64,000 nt of DNA, taken from Rhyzopertha dominica. Lineage: Eukaryota; Arthropoda; Insecta; Coleoptera; Bostrichidae. The notes below the pieces were generated by a model that made no database searches, was not told where the DNA came from, and was given only the letters and a program-made list of their open reading frames with translations. Where the stretch lies: assembly GCA_025024175.1 (NCBI GenBank), contig QCXZ01000042.1, positions 8,945,501 through 9,009,500 of the forward strand, read 5' to 3'. Below are positions 1-13,030 of the stretch, in pieces (position 1 is the first letter of the stretch; each line of letters begins with the position of its first letter). The position numbers were made by a program, and so were the translations under genes.

Positions 1-880
1 TTCAGTATGGATGTAAATGACATATAGCCAAAGTCCAATACCATAATATTCTCGCAAGTGCAAGTTGGTAAATTTATATTGATGAACGCATGTGAAAAGT
101 TGAAGGGATAATTTTAGGCTTCATGCATCTTAAGCGATACACATTAATAGCACAACAGTAACGTTTGGAACCAGAAATACTTGATACCAGGTCCTTGAGC
201 TACTTAGTTATCGGATACGCTCTTATAATATTATATACAAGTAATATTCTTAGAAGGAAACGACGCAGCACAGAATTTGTCTTTAGCAAAACTTTTGTAA
301 AGTTTAATACTGCTGATTTTATTAATTAGGCCTTATGTGAATTATGAATTGTATTAAGTGCTTAGATTTTCCAATGTTTCTTTCTTTTTGAAAGTAAATT
401 ACGTAAATTGTCAAATTCGTTTTGTTTTCGTTATCTTCGAAAATTTATTTGTGCCTAATATGAAAGTATACGTAATTGAATTACGGAATCTTTTAGTAAG
501 CCAAATAAGATTACCAAGATATATCAATATACACATTATACTATTGTTACCACATCACACACATTATAGCTTAAATGGTTGTCAGCTTATTTTTGCTGTA
601 ACTAAAGGGAACGGTGTTATGGTATCGACATCCATGTTATTGTATCGTCCAAATTCAATTGTTCCTTGTAAAGCATGTTAGTCGCTTTAGGTATCTACCA
701 ATAATGAAATGTAATTTTCTCAGCAGCCCTCACAGTTGGTTATCGACCCATTCGATGTAACTGTTTAGCCTTGCAAATTTCTCCCACGAGTCACAGACCG
801 TTATGTTCTAAAAACAAATAACAATAGCTTCATCCCTTGTACATCTCTTTTAATGAGGTAGGCAGAAATAATTAGCCATT
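1..880. other. AT-rich non-coding stretch
   Basis: I see no recognisable gene or repeat here. The 107-codon open frame at 358-681 has no protein motif and a composition typical of chance frames in AT-rich DNA. Confidence 0.6.
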
Positions 881-1380
881 AGCCTGACACAATCCATGCA
901 TTATGCTTACGGCCCTACTGCGGATAACCCGGATTGTACAGAAATTTCGCTAATGGAGACAGACGTCTCCGTCATTAGCGGGCCTATCTACCCGCATTAA
1001 AAACACACAAGCGCTTCTTATTCCGTGACAGGTCCTTAGCCCCGCTCTCCACAGTCAAAGTTTGTCCCTATTCTCCCGAAGCGTCGGGCACATTTGTATA
1101 TTGACATTAGCTGATGGAGCGGCTGTTCAGCATAAATTTTGACGTGGGGAATGTTCTCGAATTGCCACGCGAGCGCGAGAGAGAAATTGGAAAGTTCGCC
1201 GTGCTGCTGAATCAGCCCGCGGTCGGGATTGGACAGGGTAGGAGTTTGGATTAATGCGTTAGGGTCCGAAGAGAAAGGTGTCAAGTTACCAGTAGTGGAA
1301 GACAAGGAGGAGTACCTAGATTTCGGTCTTGAAGTAACCGAAGCTTTATTGTGTATTAATGAAAAATTAATAACCATGAC
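881..1380. other. GC-richer, CpG-bearing patch
   Basis: This stretch is visibly richer in G+C and CpG than the DNA on both sides. It contains a strong hairpin at 948-980. The 113-codon minus frame (1036-1377) has no motif I recognise and is probably open because the patch is GC-richer. It is one of many similar patches in the window. Confidence 0.45.
948..980. repeat. Near-perfect hairpin
   Basis: The arms read cgctaatg-gagac on the left and, as reverse complement, cgctaatg-acg-gagac on the right, around a 4-nt centre. The arms differ only by a 3-nt insertion. No T-run follows, so it is not a Pol III terminator. Confidence 0.6.
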
Positions 1381-2918
1381 AGTGGGTTAGAATTTGAAAT
1401 TCCTGGTCAAAAGTCAAAAAGTTTATATGTTTATCCCAAATTTCATAGTCGGGATTTTTTGAGGTTGCTGATTGCAAAAAAATAAAGTAAAAATCAGAAT
1501 TGGAAATGGCGGACGTTTTCGGAATGAAATTGATATTTTTCGCTCTAATCTCATATCTGCAAAGGGATTCTTAAGGTCGCTTATTACAAAAATGAGCTTA
1601 AAGTTTGTGTTTTAGGGTAAAACCGGTTACCAATCACAGTGCTTTTGTAATCACTTAGCACAATAATATACTTTGTTTCACGTATTTCAAATAACCGGAT
1701 ACATACCTATATACTTGTTATATGAATCAGTTTATTTGTGTTCACACTGTGATTGTTTTTTTAACTTTTTCTCGCAGGGTGTCCCATTTTCGAAGTTCGT
1801 TTAGGGCATCTCGGTTATTATTAAAGGTAAAGAGATGGCCTTTGGGCGACCGTTTTCTACTTTTTTGAGATAAATTATCAAGGTAAAACAAATTTCAATT
1901 ACTTTTTCAGTTTTGAGTTTAGCCGACAATTGTAAAATTTCGAATTTTCGAAGCCCTGTAGCGACCGGGCGTTTATATATTAATTTTTTTTTAATTATGA
2001 TTTCTTATAGATTTTTCCAAGTAAAATGAAGTAGTTAGTTTTTGATACTACAAACAATTTTTTAAATATAGATCAAACTTGTGTTTTTTTTTAAATAGGA
2101 ACCATTGTTCGCTATGACTGCTTCATAAATAATATTTTTATGCTATTCAGAAATATAGTATAGCTTTATATATTTATCTTGATAAATAAAAGAGTTAGAG
2201 CTGCTATTACGCTTCCTTAGTGCACAATTTAATAACTGGTAAAGTACCAATATATGTTCACAGCAAATTAAATTTCATTCACACAAGGCACAATTTCGGT
2301 ATCAGAAAAATACTCACTGCATCTATACCTTAGCACAGAACGTCGCTTTTTACAAGGTCCTTTTCTTATGTCGCTTGTAATGTTGTAAACTTAGTTTATA
2401 GACTTATACAAGCATACACGTTGTTTAATTTAAAAAAAAACGATTGAAGTTGTTGCTTTTCAATGATGATATTCAAGTGGCCTTTCCTGTCTAATTACTG
2501 CTCTCTCTTTCTTTCTTTTTTGGTGTTGTTATAGAATGTACTTCGCAGTTCTTTATTTCACTTAATGTTTATTGACCCGCTTACGCCTGTAAATTATTTA
2601 ATTTCTTAACCTTTAAAACGTACTTTCTGTTATTGAGTGTGGATTCTGTATTTAGAAATATGCATATAATTTTTATCTTTGTTTATCTTGAGCATGACTA
2701 TATTTGTTATTATTTTTCTTTTATTGGTTGCGTAGAAGATCACTTACCACACCATTGTGGATAACTGAATGCAAGCCATTTCGCTGAAGTACAATTAAGT
2801 GCCTATGTTTTGTAATCATTTTATTTTTCGTCAAATGTAAAGTTTGCTAATACAATATGTACATTATTTATTTAGTAATTTACGGAAGTGTGAGTATTAA
2901 CAAATAAATAACGAAACA
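1381..2918. other. AT-rich non-coding stretch
   Basis: No gene, tRNA or clear repeat seen. It has many short homopolymer runs and ends just before the mariner relic start codon. Confidence 0.55.
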
Positions 2919-3715
2919 ATGGCCAACACTAGATTTGAAAATATAGAACAATTAGGTATGATCGGAGTATTTTTATGAGTGTAGAATTAATTCTGATCAA
3001 GCTGCAGAAGTACACCTAGAAAGGTATGCCGTGTAATTATTTATTAGCTAGTGTTTTGAACTGTCTAAGAGGAGGGAACCCCATAAAATGACTTCTCTAG
3101 ATTAAGAAATAACCTACTATTTTACGGATCATTTGGAAAACTCCAACCAAAAGTGTATGAAAAAAAATGATCTGACAAAGGTCTAGCTATGATAGTTACA
3201 AACCCGAAAACATCTGTTAGAGAAATAGAAAAGAGAATTGTGGGGTCAAAAACACGCGTTCACAATTTTTGGAAGAAACATAAATATATTCCATATAAAA
3301 CAGAGATAATATACGTCAGTTGCAGTACCTCTGAAAGACGAACCACATTTGCCAATTGTTACTAAGAAAATACTCGCAATCAAAACAACTTTGGAAGAAA
3401 CACTTAAGTTGTGATGGGATTTTCAGCCGTGTTAATGTCCGTCATTGTCACCTGCGCGATAACGTCAAGGAAGAAATCGCTTGAAAATTGATTGATAACT
3501 TTTTTAATGGTATTCTGAATACCTAAATGTACTCAAATATACCTGTCTCCCGGAAGTGTTAGACAATATTCCTCTTGCAAGGTTGAGGAATATTTGTTTT
3601 TAGCAAGATGGGGCGCCTTGCGGTAATGCAGATTTAGTTAGGAAATACTTAAATCAACCCTTTCCATCATCATTGGGTAGTGGTACTCCAGATCGATCTA
3701 TTTTGGTGGTGCAGA
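2919..3715 (+). pseudogene. Mariner-family transposase relic (HTH + DDE), copy A
   Basis: This is a decayed DNA-transposon transposase. A start context aacaATGgcc opens at 2919. Across shifted frames it reads an N-terminal helix-turn-helix segment (ECRINSDQAAEVHLERYA), a second DNA-binding part (SVREIEKRIVGSKTRVHN, then WKKHKYIPYK) and the second catalytic region NICF*QDGAPCGNADLVRKY near 3590-3650. In this insect family the QDGAP aspartate is a DDE metal ligand. The third catalytic block (PRSPDLTPLDFF in relatives) is only weakly visible after 3680. At least three frameshifts and an in-frame stop before QDGAP make it inactive. I could not find terminal inverted repeats, so element limits are unknown. 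The family call rests on recalled motif order; subfamily is not determined. Confidence 0.75.
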
Positions 3716-4917
3716 TACTTACATTAAAATAACTACCTTTGTAATTAAAGCTCGCTAATGCTCTTAAAGTTGTATACACATCGATATCCACCAATAGTTA
3801 GGTTTTGTAAGAGACCGAATCATTTCACGATTCGCAATGCATTATTACTTTACAGTCTAGTTAACTGATATCTTAATCTTGTAGAAGGTGTAGCAAACGC
3901 TATTTTATGACCATGCAAGTGAAGGGGTAGCACTAGCACTACCATATTGGTTTAAAGGGGTTAAAGTCACAATGAAAATCTAGATCATACAATTTCTTAG
4001 TCTCTGCAATCGTCCGTTTCCCTTAGATATGTGGTTTCGGAGCCAGATCTACGTGATATGAAAATTTTCATTAATTTGTGTAGATATTTTTAATATACTG
4101 TTGCTCTGAAAAACTGAATTAGTACAAACATGTTACCGTTTTACTATATTATAGAATAGTAAAACTGTATACATTTTTTTCTACGAAAATCAGATTCACA
4201 AATTAAACCGCTACGCTCCGGTTCCGGTTCTGAAGATCTCCGTGTATTTCCGAGGATACGGATTCCGAAGCGACGTTAGTGGATGTCAGCGCCTGCAGTA
4301 AGACCCACTGATTGCTTTTTGCCAGATGAAAGTGAGGAAATCTAAGTTTAATTGCTTGGGGACGTTTCCGATGAGTTCTGCTTCCGTGTGCAAGGTTGAG
4401 ATGGAAGTTCCTACACTATTTGCGGTGTAAGAACTGCAGGCCGTTTAGTTGAATTAAGGAACAAGCAAGCAGTAAGAAATTCCCGAATTTCGTTTCTGAC
4501 CGCAGATTTGATACGCTTTTTAAACATTTTTTTTTCGTCTACATCTGTTAAGACTTACTGAGAGTCATATCTGAACTAGGTAGAAAGCGCTCAATTACTC
4601 AATTGCTCAAAACTGTCATCCCCATGACTCCACTGCTGATTCCAGATCTGCCTTCTTTTAATTTTGATTATATCTAAATATAAAGATAGAAGATATTTTT
4701 TCGCCGATATATATTAAACTACTAACTTTAGTGACAGCTGACGAGCATTAAAGTTACATTTTTACTGTCTAGGCAGTAAAATTATGCAAATTAAAAAAAA
4801 AACTACGTTATAGTGATTTGAAAAAAAGGTAATACTTAAGTACAACATAACAGTTTATTATTTATTATAAATATTAATAGTTACATTGTTACACTTGTTA
4901 AGAACGGTATTTTTTTC
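3716..4917. other. Non-coding stretch with a GC-richer core
   Basis: Mostly AT-rich with nothing recognised. A GC-richer core at about 4205-4460 resembles the other patches in the window. A T-rich, low-complexity run precedes the recombinase relic. Confidence 0.5.
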
Positions 4918-5315
4918 TTAGAAATTCATTTCAATTGTTTCATTTAACTCATTTCTAACCATTGTGTTGAACCATTGACTTGAATTACTACCAGTTGTAA
5001 AAATCATTTCACATGTCTTAGATTTACTGGCCATCACATTGTCTGTTGCTTTCTCCAAGTGAATACTTTGTACTTTGTATCTGGCGATGTAATCAACAAT
5101 TTATCTGCCAAATTCTGATTGTCCTGTACTTCTTTGTTCAACAATTCGTCGCGTCTGTAAGCTCCTGCCAATCCAAAGATTAATGCCACCTAAAATAATA
5201 ATATGTACGTAAATAATTTTTCTAAACCGTTGGAATAAAACTTATTACCTCCGTATACAAGTAATTACTGGCAGGTGTCACTTCAAGAAATTTTTCAACN
5301 TCATTTTGTTGCAAA
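4918..5315 (-). pseudogene. Crypton-like tyrosine recombinase relic, two exons with a putative intron
   Basis: The minus strand reads two exon-like pieces. Exon 1 (5315-5249) encodes EVEKFLEVTPASNYLYTE. A putative intron follows from GTAATA to TTTTAG (5248-5190). Exon 2 (5189-4918) encodes VALIFGLAGAYRRDELLNKE, then a SPDTKYKVFTW segment. The order 'EKFL..AP..YL' then 'FG..GA.RR.EL' then 'PDTK....F' is what I know from the insect Crypton/KIAA1958-type (DUF3504-like) tyrosine recombinases. The arginine in RRDEL would be the first catalytic Arg of the active site. A stop follows the TWRKQQTM segment; the rest reads on in another frame to a stop at 4918. The His-X-X-Arg and Tyr part is not visible, so this is a truncated relic. 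It could instead be a domesticated gene exon, but the stop argues against function. Confidence 0.6.
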
Positions 5316-5638
5316 CTGACNTTTTAAAAAAGCGACGAATTTTTGGTTTTAGAAATCACATCGATGCTGTGGTTGACGTTCAAAGTAGCTTTTAGCATTG
5401 AGCAAATATTACATAACGAGGAGGCTTCGTCTTCTTTAATAATTCCGGGAAATACACCAGCAAGACTTGTTCTGTATACTAAACGGTGTCACGACAACAG
5501 TGCCGGATTTAATTTAAAGAAGAAGACATTTATTTTTTTAATTAAGATCTCATTTTAATATGATCATAAAAAATTGTTCCGATTAAACAAGAAATACAAC
5601 ATTACCCAAATGGCCTACACGAAACCTTTGGCACAGTG

Positions 5639-6415
5639 TTATTTTATCCTTTTGTTAACAATTTTACCAATAATGCGGCGTATTTTCTCTTTAAGAAACT
5701 CATCTGTTCCAGGCTTATTCGCATACACATTTTTCTTCACATAGCTCCAAAGAAAAAAGTTCATCGGTGTTAGATCGCACGATCTTGGTGGGCAATGTTC
5801 ATCGCCAAATCGAGAAATGACATGGCCAGGAAACTTGGTCTGCAGTAACACCATTCTTTCACTAACTATATGGCACGTCGCACCTGTTGTTGGAAAAACA
5901 TGTCCTCCGCATCAATTACATCTATTTAGGGCCACAAAAACTTCGTCCTCACATCATTAACACTTAGCGCATTTCCAGCAGCATTTTCGAAGAAGTGCGG
6001 CCCAATCACTCCGCCAGTCCTCTACCAAAATTTGTTGTATAGTGCTTCCGGAAATGTTTGATTCTTGACCACGATGCTAAATGGAAGTTCCTGGATTTTT
6101 GGCAACAGATTTTCTTACTGTGGCTATATTTTCGAGTGACCGACAAAGACGACGATGAACGATCTTCTGATCCATCAGCCTAACTTTACTCTCAAATTTT
6201 GTAATTAAACGCTTCACCGTCGATTCGTTTGACACATTATTGCGACCGAAACCTTGACGTACTTGCCGAACTGTTTTCGCAGAACTTTCACCAATTAATC
6301 GTTGTTCCTTTAAATACTTCTTAAATCGGGTGGTCTGTACGTGAAAGTAAAAAAATAACCATACAGCTTGTAATAACAAAACGGCGGCAAATTTAAAACC
6401 TTCTTCTTGTAACAA
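5639..6415 (-). pseudogene. Mariner-family transposase relic, copy B
   Basis: The upstream frame (6415-6077) contains the N-terminal HTH region: RFKKYLKEQRLIGESSAKTV, then NNVSNESTVKRLITKFESK, then SLENIATVRKSVAKNP, an order typical of the DUF4817-type HTH in insect mariner-like transposases. The middle (first and second catalytic aspartate region) is mostly lost. The downstream frame (5854-5639) begins next to a mutated QDGATCH-like stretch and carries KFPGHVISRFGDEHCPPRSC, then DLTPMNFFLWSYVK, the third catalytic block. In relatives this block reads W/CPPRSxDLTPLDFF. Frameshifts, stops and an internal deletion of roughly 150 residues make it non-functional. Copies A, B and C differ too much to be recent duplicates. 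No terminal inverted repeats were found. Confidence 0.75.
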
Positions 6416-9400
6416 AATTAAGGAATTTTGTGTATGCTTGTTGATAAGATTGCGAGACTATCATTTCTATTCTGGTTGACCTTGCCAATGATTTCTGCTT
6501 TAGATGAAATATCTACGACCAGTATACGTTTCAATAAAATGAGGAAGTTGACTGAAACTAAGGATAAAAATAAAGGTAAAATGTAGGGAGGTATTTACTC
6601 GGTGCGATATCAGCAACTACGAGGCTTCAACATTATGACGTGTATTCCCAAATACTGCCAGTTAGAACTCGTTTTTAAATGTCTTTTGTGTATCATGCGA
6701 CCTTAAGAGAAACCCCATTTTCTCCATTCTACACCCCCACAAGTGTTAAATTTCGTTCTGCAATTTCACGCGTAAACTTGTTAGCCCAACCAAAAGCGCT
6801 TTTATATTTGGCGAGCACAGGAAAGGAGCAGAAGGTAATTACAAATTTATGGTGATTAAGAATCTAATATATGCGCAAGAGAAACTTGAGCCGGAGGCAA
6901 ACTCCGCGGAATTTCCAGAATGTCCCAGAATTTATGGTGCACAGTGCGTAAGTCAAGAATGTTTCGTCTTACCACAGCGTTATAATTCATCTTACGCTAA
7001 CGTCCTTTTGTTTAATGATATATTAATAAAGGCCCTCTTAAATTAAACTACTAATGTTATGCGGATCGAGTTACGCATTGCGGGGACGCAAATGAGACTT
7101 TAAATTGGATGATTCAACTTTCAAGTTAGCTTTACTCTTTGGGCCTACCTAGTTATAAAGTTTAGCATTGTTTAGAGCTTGTGATGAACTATAAAAATGC
7201 AAGCCAAAGTGCATCCTCAAGAATCAATACTGCCTCATGCGGCCCGTGTTGCCATAGGAAAAGATCAAACCAATTATTTTTAAATGCAGTATACATTGCT
7301 AACAAAGCAAGTTTCTTCTGTACTAGTGGAAGACGGAAGTTCTTAAATGCTCTTTTTCACCGGTGTTTTCCTTCCAGTAGATCATAATTTCAATAGCGAA
7401 TATGATGAACAGTTTCAGTATTGCAATTTTTAAATACGATTGGTTTTCACAAGGAACCCTTATTTATATTCATACCTATTGGTTATTATTATTATTATTA
7501 TTATTACAGACATATAGTTATGTGTGATCTAGCTTTTTGTGAAAATATGCATGTTCATCGATGTATGATAATAAAACAGTATGAACTGAGCATAAAGCAC
7601 AAGGGTTCNATTGGATGATGCACATGCAATTTGGAAGCGTAAGCGAGCCGCTATTATTAATCCAACTGCAGGGATCTTGAATGGCTACAAGGAAAGAAAG
7701 CTTTCAGCACGAGCTAAAATGACAATTAAGGTGATTGTATATGTTTTAAGCTAATTTTGGTATTTTTTATCAAGTAATACAGGAAATAAAACATAACGAT
7801 CTCACGTAGTACTAAAAAAGACATTTGAAATGTCAAAAAAGGAACTTTATACAGGCGGCAATCAAACATCGTTTGCTTGACATGTACCAAACTGCCACGA
7901 CATGTTCTTCAATACTCGATCTAAAGAACACTTTTTAGCTTTTTAAACATTCTCAATTCTCTACACAAAAAATGTTATGCGGAAGGAACAAAATGCTCTA
8001 CCGCACTCTATGGAAGTGTGGCACTTCCTGCGATGTTGATAACAGAAAAACATTTAAAAAGCAAATGCCAGAGAAGCCTTTTCGCGACGTCAATAGTAGA
8101 TGATTACGAATTAACAGTCTAAGTAGTTATTTAACGTCTCTGAACATAACATAATTTTGACAAGGTTATTAACGAATTAAAATAACAAAAAGTGGGTTAG
8201 TGTGTTTTGCAGGATGTCTTATAATAAATATCCAGAACAAAAATATCAGCCTCTATGGATACAATGGTTTCTAGTTAATCACATTATATGAAACAGAATT
8301 TGATAAATATGTACTATAAATGCAGGAAACTCATACGATTTGAGTAGATACGCAATACTTACACTATTGTGGATTCGATTTTAAATGAGAGCTTAAAAAT
8401 AGATAATTATTGAAGATGAGAAGTAGACCTCTAAGGATCTATCTTTAATTACTTAAAAGGTTTGCTTCAACACCTTTTCTCTAGTTGCCATGGTAACGGT
8501 ACTGTAAAGCTAAACAATCTCATAACTTCTAGGTGTTATATTTTTAAACAGCTCAATAAAAAAGACATAATACTCACCTTATCACTGTTAACAATTCCAC
8601 AATTAATTTTTTTAATAGAAATAGAGCGCACTATTGCAAAATGTCATTTAATAGGACGATATTGTTGTTTTGTACTTGAAAATGGAACAGGCACGAATTG
8701 ACTATGCCTTCGCTTTCAATATTCAAACATGTTTTAACCAAAAACAACCATATGCTATAAAACAAGCAAGTTATGTTAGCACATGTGAAGACCAATAACA
8801 ACTACAAGACCTGCTAGCTTCCGTACGTAGTCGCTTTATTTTTCAAAATTTTTGGCCCATATGGACATACTACAAAGGCTTTCAAACAAGACATAATAAA
8901 TATAACATATAATACAAACAAAGAAGGCTCCATTAAATTCAGCTTATCATCAAGGTACCTCATTAACTGATTCAAAGGAGGTTGGGATCACTGTAATTTC
9001 TAAAATGTTATAAAATTTTCGTTCAACGTATACCTGTCCTAATTTGCTTGCTGTATCTGTTTGCTCTATTTGTAATTGCTAAGACTTTGGTTAATTATTT
9101 TGTCCTCCTGGTACTTTCCATAATTTTCTCAATATCTTTATAAATTCAATTAAGACATTTTTGAACCTGCATCTTCTCTTTTTAGCCACCACCTTCCACA
9201 TGTATTCTAGTTTACCAGCTTCCTCAAGCAACCATAAATTCTGCATCTTGACGTATCGATTCCAGGACGCTGTTTCACGTACGGGCGCTTTAGAAACTCA
9301 CTTACGGACGCGGATGTAGTTTAAGCTTTAGGCGCCTTTGAAACTGTCTCAGACTACGTCTAGCGACCGGTGATCGATTGCATTTCCTTGTTGTTCTGCG

Positions 9401-9523
9401 TAGGTTAACTATCGTTTAGCAGTAAATGCAGCCGATTCTACTCGATAAGGTGTAGTAACCAGGCCAGATGGCACTAAGGGAATGTTAGATTTACAGTGAG
9501 CGGATGTGTAGTGGTCGACATTT
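6416..9523. other. AT-rich non-coding stretch
   Basis: No gene recognised. It contains the short (TTA)n run at about 7482-7507. The short open frames carry no motif. A lysine/arginine-rich minus reading near 9100-9240 (EEAGKLEYMWKVVAKKRR) is open for about 45 codons, but I do not recognise it. Confidence 0.5.
7482..7507. repeat. (TTA)n microsatellite
   Basis: About eight perfect ATT/TTA units in a row. Confidence 0.9.
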
Positions 9524-9741
9524 CTATTAGGCTTTTTAGCATTACGCAATCCAATATGGCTTCCGAAGGGCACCCAGTGCGCGTATAGGAAACCGTGCAG
9601 ACCCAAAATGTACTGACGCATGACTTACAGAAACTAAATCCTTCTTCCTTCATGACGTAGTTCATAGCCAACTCGTTCAAATTGAACTACTCATGCTTGG
9701 ATTTGTTTGATTGGGCTTATAGCTAATGAATCAACATCGTT
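9524..9741 (-). repeat. Dispersed repeat, copy 1 (pairs with 59938-60104)
   Basis: Read on the minus strand it matches 59938-60104 on the plus strand. Shared blocks include gattcattagct, then gaactacgtcatgaa, then catattggatt-cgtaat and gcctaatag. Copy 1 has about 50 extra bases between the second and third blocks. The two copies lie in opposite orientation 50 kb apart, as expected for an old transposed repeat. The family is not recognised. Confidence 0.65.
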
Positions 9742-10600
9742 CGTGTCTAGTGCGTTCTTCGTCTTTGACGAGATGACGCGACGTACAGCTTACTTATACT
9801 GTGTCGAGATACTACTTTCAATTCATGATCCATAAGAACAAATCAATTAAGAATCGATTAAGAATAACCGACAGCGCGTTAGAAGCTGATTGTCACATCG
9901 AAAGTCACGTGTTCTAAGATGCCTAATTCGTCTAGTACCAGATCTGCTATGTTTTAACCAAATCGATCGTTTACGTGAGTTTGAAATAAAACTCTTGGGA
10001 GTTATTATTAACATCTAGGCAATTGCTGTCTTATCCAACTTAACTTTTAAGATTTCTAGAGTGCGATTTCACAGGTTTCATCACTTAGAGTAAAGCAAGT
10101 TTTGTGCAATTACAAGGTACCTAGATGAGAAGAGATAGCAATCATTTACTGTAGTATCCCATTACCTATTGAACTGAAATTATCTCTTGAACATCAATCT
10201 GAAATCCATTTTTTGCAGTCACGTCAGGTTTGCCAAAAAGAAGCGTAATTGCACTGTTTTATGATGAACGATGTATGGTATTCACTGATTTGTAACTATA
10301 CTATTGTTTTCGTTTCTTAAAATTTTACGTCCATGCTTTTTGCAGCTTTCTTTTAAGGTTTAGAATTGTAAGCTTGGTTAGGTTAATAGTATAAAAGGCG
10401 ATTCTAAAGTTTTCGTTAATAAAATGAACCTTATCAAGGAAAAAGTTGATAACAGTGTGGTGTGAGGGTTGACTGAAAATGTCCCTAAGAGACAATATTC
10501 CTNCACAAATGGTTATGTTGTCCAGGAGTGTTGGGCAAATGTTTCACTTCAGAATATTTTTTTTTCGAAATATTTATATTCTGAACGTTGTAATAAGGCA
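9742..10600. other. AT-rich non-coding stretch
   Basis: Nothing recognised. Confidence 0.5.
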
Positions 10601-11120
10601 GACAAAAGTGCTGCGTAGAATCCCGCAGACATACGAACGAACTGAAGAACACGTTCCCTGATACTCGCACACCCGAATGATCTACGGCCTATAACACCTC
10701 CTCGGCAGTATCCCGAGTAAAACCGCGGCAGGAGATTCATTCGGCGGGCGGCACGCGTGATAAATTCAAAACAGTCCACTTTTTCATAGCGCCCCGCGGC
10801 GCCTTCGGCGTCCTTACACCTGTTTCCACTCTTATCCGAGCGCGTCCCATCCCCATCTGTTCGGGCACTTCGGTATCATTATCTTAATTTCGCTTATCGC
10901 GAATTTTGCGCTCGTTACGACGGGCCTACAGCGGCGGAGGCGCTGCCAGTATTTCACAATTACCGTTTTATTGCATCTGCGCGACACTTCCAGACGAGGT
11001 AACTCACTTAAAATTGCGTTTCGGGGTGTGTCCTAAATGGATAACTGGGGGAAGCGCAGTGGGCTCGTTTTCGGTTATGGACTTGGGAAGAGACAGCTAT
11101 TGGTCAAAACTAACTTGATA
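10600..11120. other. GC-richer, CpG-bearing patch
   Basis: The segment is dense in CpG (for example ggcgggcggcacgcgtg and gcgccccgcggcgcc) in contrast to its surroundings. Open frames on both strands here are unremarkable and probably chance. Confidence 0.45.
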
Positions 11121-13030
11121 CACTTAGAAACTTACCCAGCTTTATGTTTTCATGATCCAGTGGGATGTTGGATTACTAAATATGAACTGTTGGTTGAATG
11201 CCATCAAATTGCTGTTCTTAAGTAACTTAGCAAGTTTGACGTAGGCTTCAGTATCTGTTTCTCTCTTACCTTTTTGAAAACAAAACTGCATTGGTGCTAT
11301 ACGCAGCTGAGACGTAAAGAGTATTCCTTTCATTGTAGCAAGTATTCGTGTGGACGTTACCGAATCTACCTTTGCTTGCACTCGAGAGTTTTGAGACCTT
11401 GCTTACATCGAGATGATTGCTCATTCCTTTCTAAGCTGTTAGGGTTACATCTCTTCTCAACTGAGGGGTAAATATAGGAGTTTTATCTTTTTTTTCACAT
11501 AGATTTTAACACAGCGAAAGTCTATTGCATGTGTGCAACCTAGTTATCACTTTCCCTTTAACTTAGGTGTAAATTTATAATTTGATTTAAGTGGCATGAT
11601 CGCACCTAATACAAGGGGTGAAACCATATATAGTTAATTACAAAACCGATTAGTAATAGAAGACCTTACATACCTGGGATGTTTATATCTGAATGGATGA
11701 AAGAACAGCTCCCCCGTGTTTGTAAGTGGTAAATGACTCGTAAGTAACGACCTGCAAGTCGACTAGGCTTATCTCTATGCTTAGTGAAAGCAACTTAACA
11801 GAACTAGCTTCAATCCTTTAGTACGAAATTTGAGCCTAGTGAAGAGAGATTTATGGAGTAAGTCTACTAGGTACCACAGATTTTGCCATTTATGCGTGAG
11901 GTAATAGAAGATACTCTAAAAGATACTTATCTAAATAAACGCTTTCCTACACATACAAGCTAGACTCGTTATTACAAAAAAATTCTCGTTTAACTAGAAA
12001 CGTAATAGCGTCTACCCGTATTCAGGTAGGAATAGAAAATGTGATACCTACATTTCTTCTTTACTCGTACTCTGTGCTGTTGAATGCTCCGAATATATGC
12101 AAGTTTAGCGCCTTACAACGGGTCAGGTTGGGTTAGGTCAGGTCAACTGGTTACCGATGCGCCTAGTAGCTCCAGTGTTGTTGCTTATAGTCTTGGGCTC
12201 CGAGTTTTACTAATTTATTTCTCAAAATTTTGTTCACCGTTTTACCATTTTATTATTCAGTTTGCTCCAATAACTTCCTGTTTACTTTCTGCGTGGCTTA
12301 CCTTCGCAATTTTATTATCTACACGCTATTTGCTTCACGTAGCGTTCTTGTTCAACAAAATTCTATAACTATATTGTCTGCACCGTAATCATCTCAAAGA
12401 TCAGAAAACACTGAATATGGATAGAGTATACTTCTTTGCAGAAACAGATTCAGCAAGAGCGTAAAGGAGCGGCGCGACGGCTTGCTCACAGTCACTTGGT
12501 AGGCTTTGGCTCTTACCACTAATGCAAGACACCAAAGTAGGTAATATTTATATGATAAAGTTACCTTTGCTACCACAGGATACGCATACACAGTCGAACT
12601 ACGACTATTATAACAGTATTGTGCTATATTCATCATACTCTATAGCCGTTCTTATGTTGGAGTCAATAGCAGAGGCTTACACAAAATCCATATTTAATTT
12701 TGGTAGATCTTTAGGTTTAATATACAGCAAAAGTTAATTATTGCCTCCATTCAGTTTGTATGAACATGCATGATATTTTTAATAAGTTTACAGGCACTGG
12801 AAGGTGTTGTCTGTACACTAAAGATAGTGGTAGGGTGCAAGTGAAACTTTATTTGACGATGCCATCTATTAACAATTTATTCGGGCGACAAAGCTAGCAA
12901 TGCGCCAGGTGCAACTGGAGGTAACTGTGACTTTGTCATCTCAGCTTTTTGTCGATAGATGGAGCCGCAACCAAAAACTTTTATAGTACTTACTCCTGAA
13001 ACACCGAAAACTCACTCCTTCGTTCAGCGA
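11121..13030. other. Non-coding stretch with TTAGG-like run
   Basis: No gene recognised. At 12119-12148 a degenerate run of ggttgggttaggtcaggtc resembles insect telomere-type TTAGG units, too short and diverged to call a telomeric array. Confidence 0.45.

Noticed and set aside
12119..12148. TTAGG-like telomeric repeat
   Set aside because: Only a few imperfect units; too short for a telomeric or interstitial array call.
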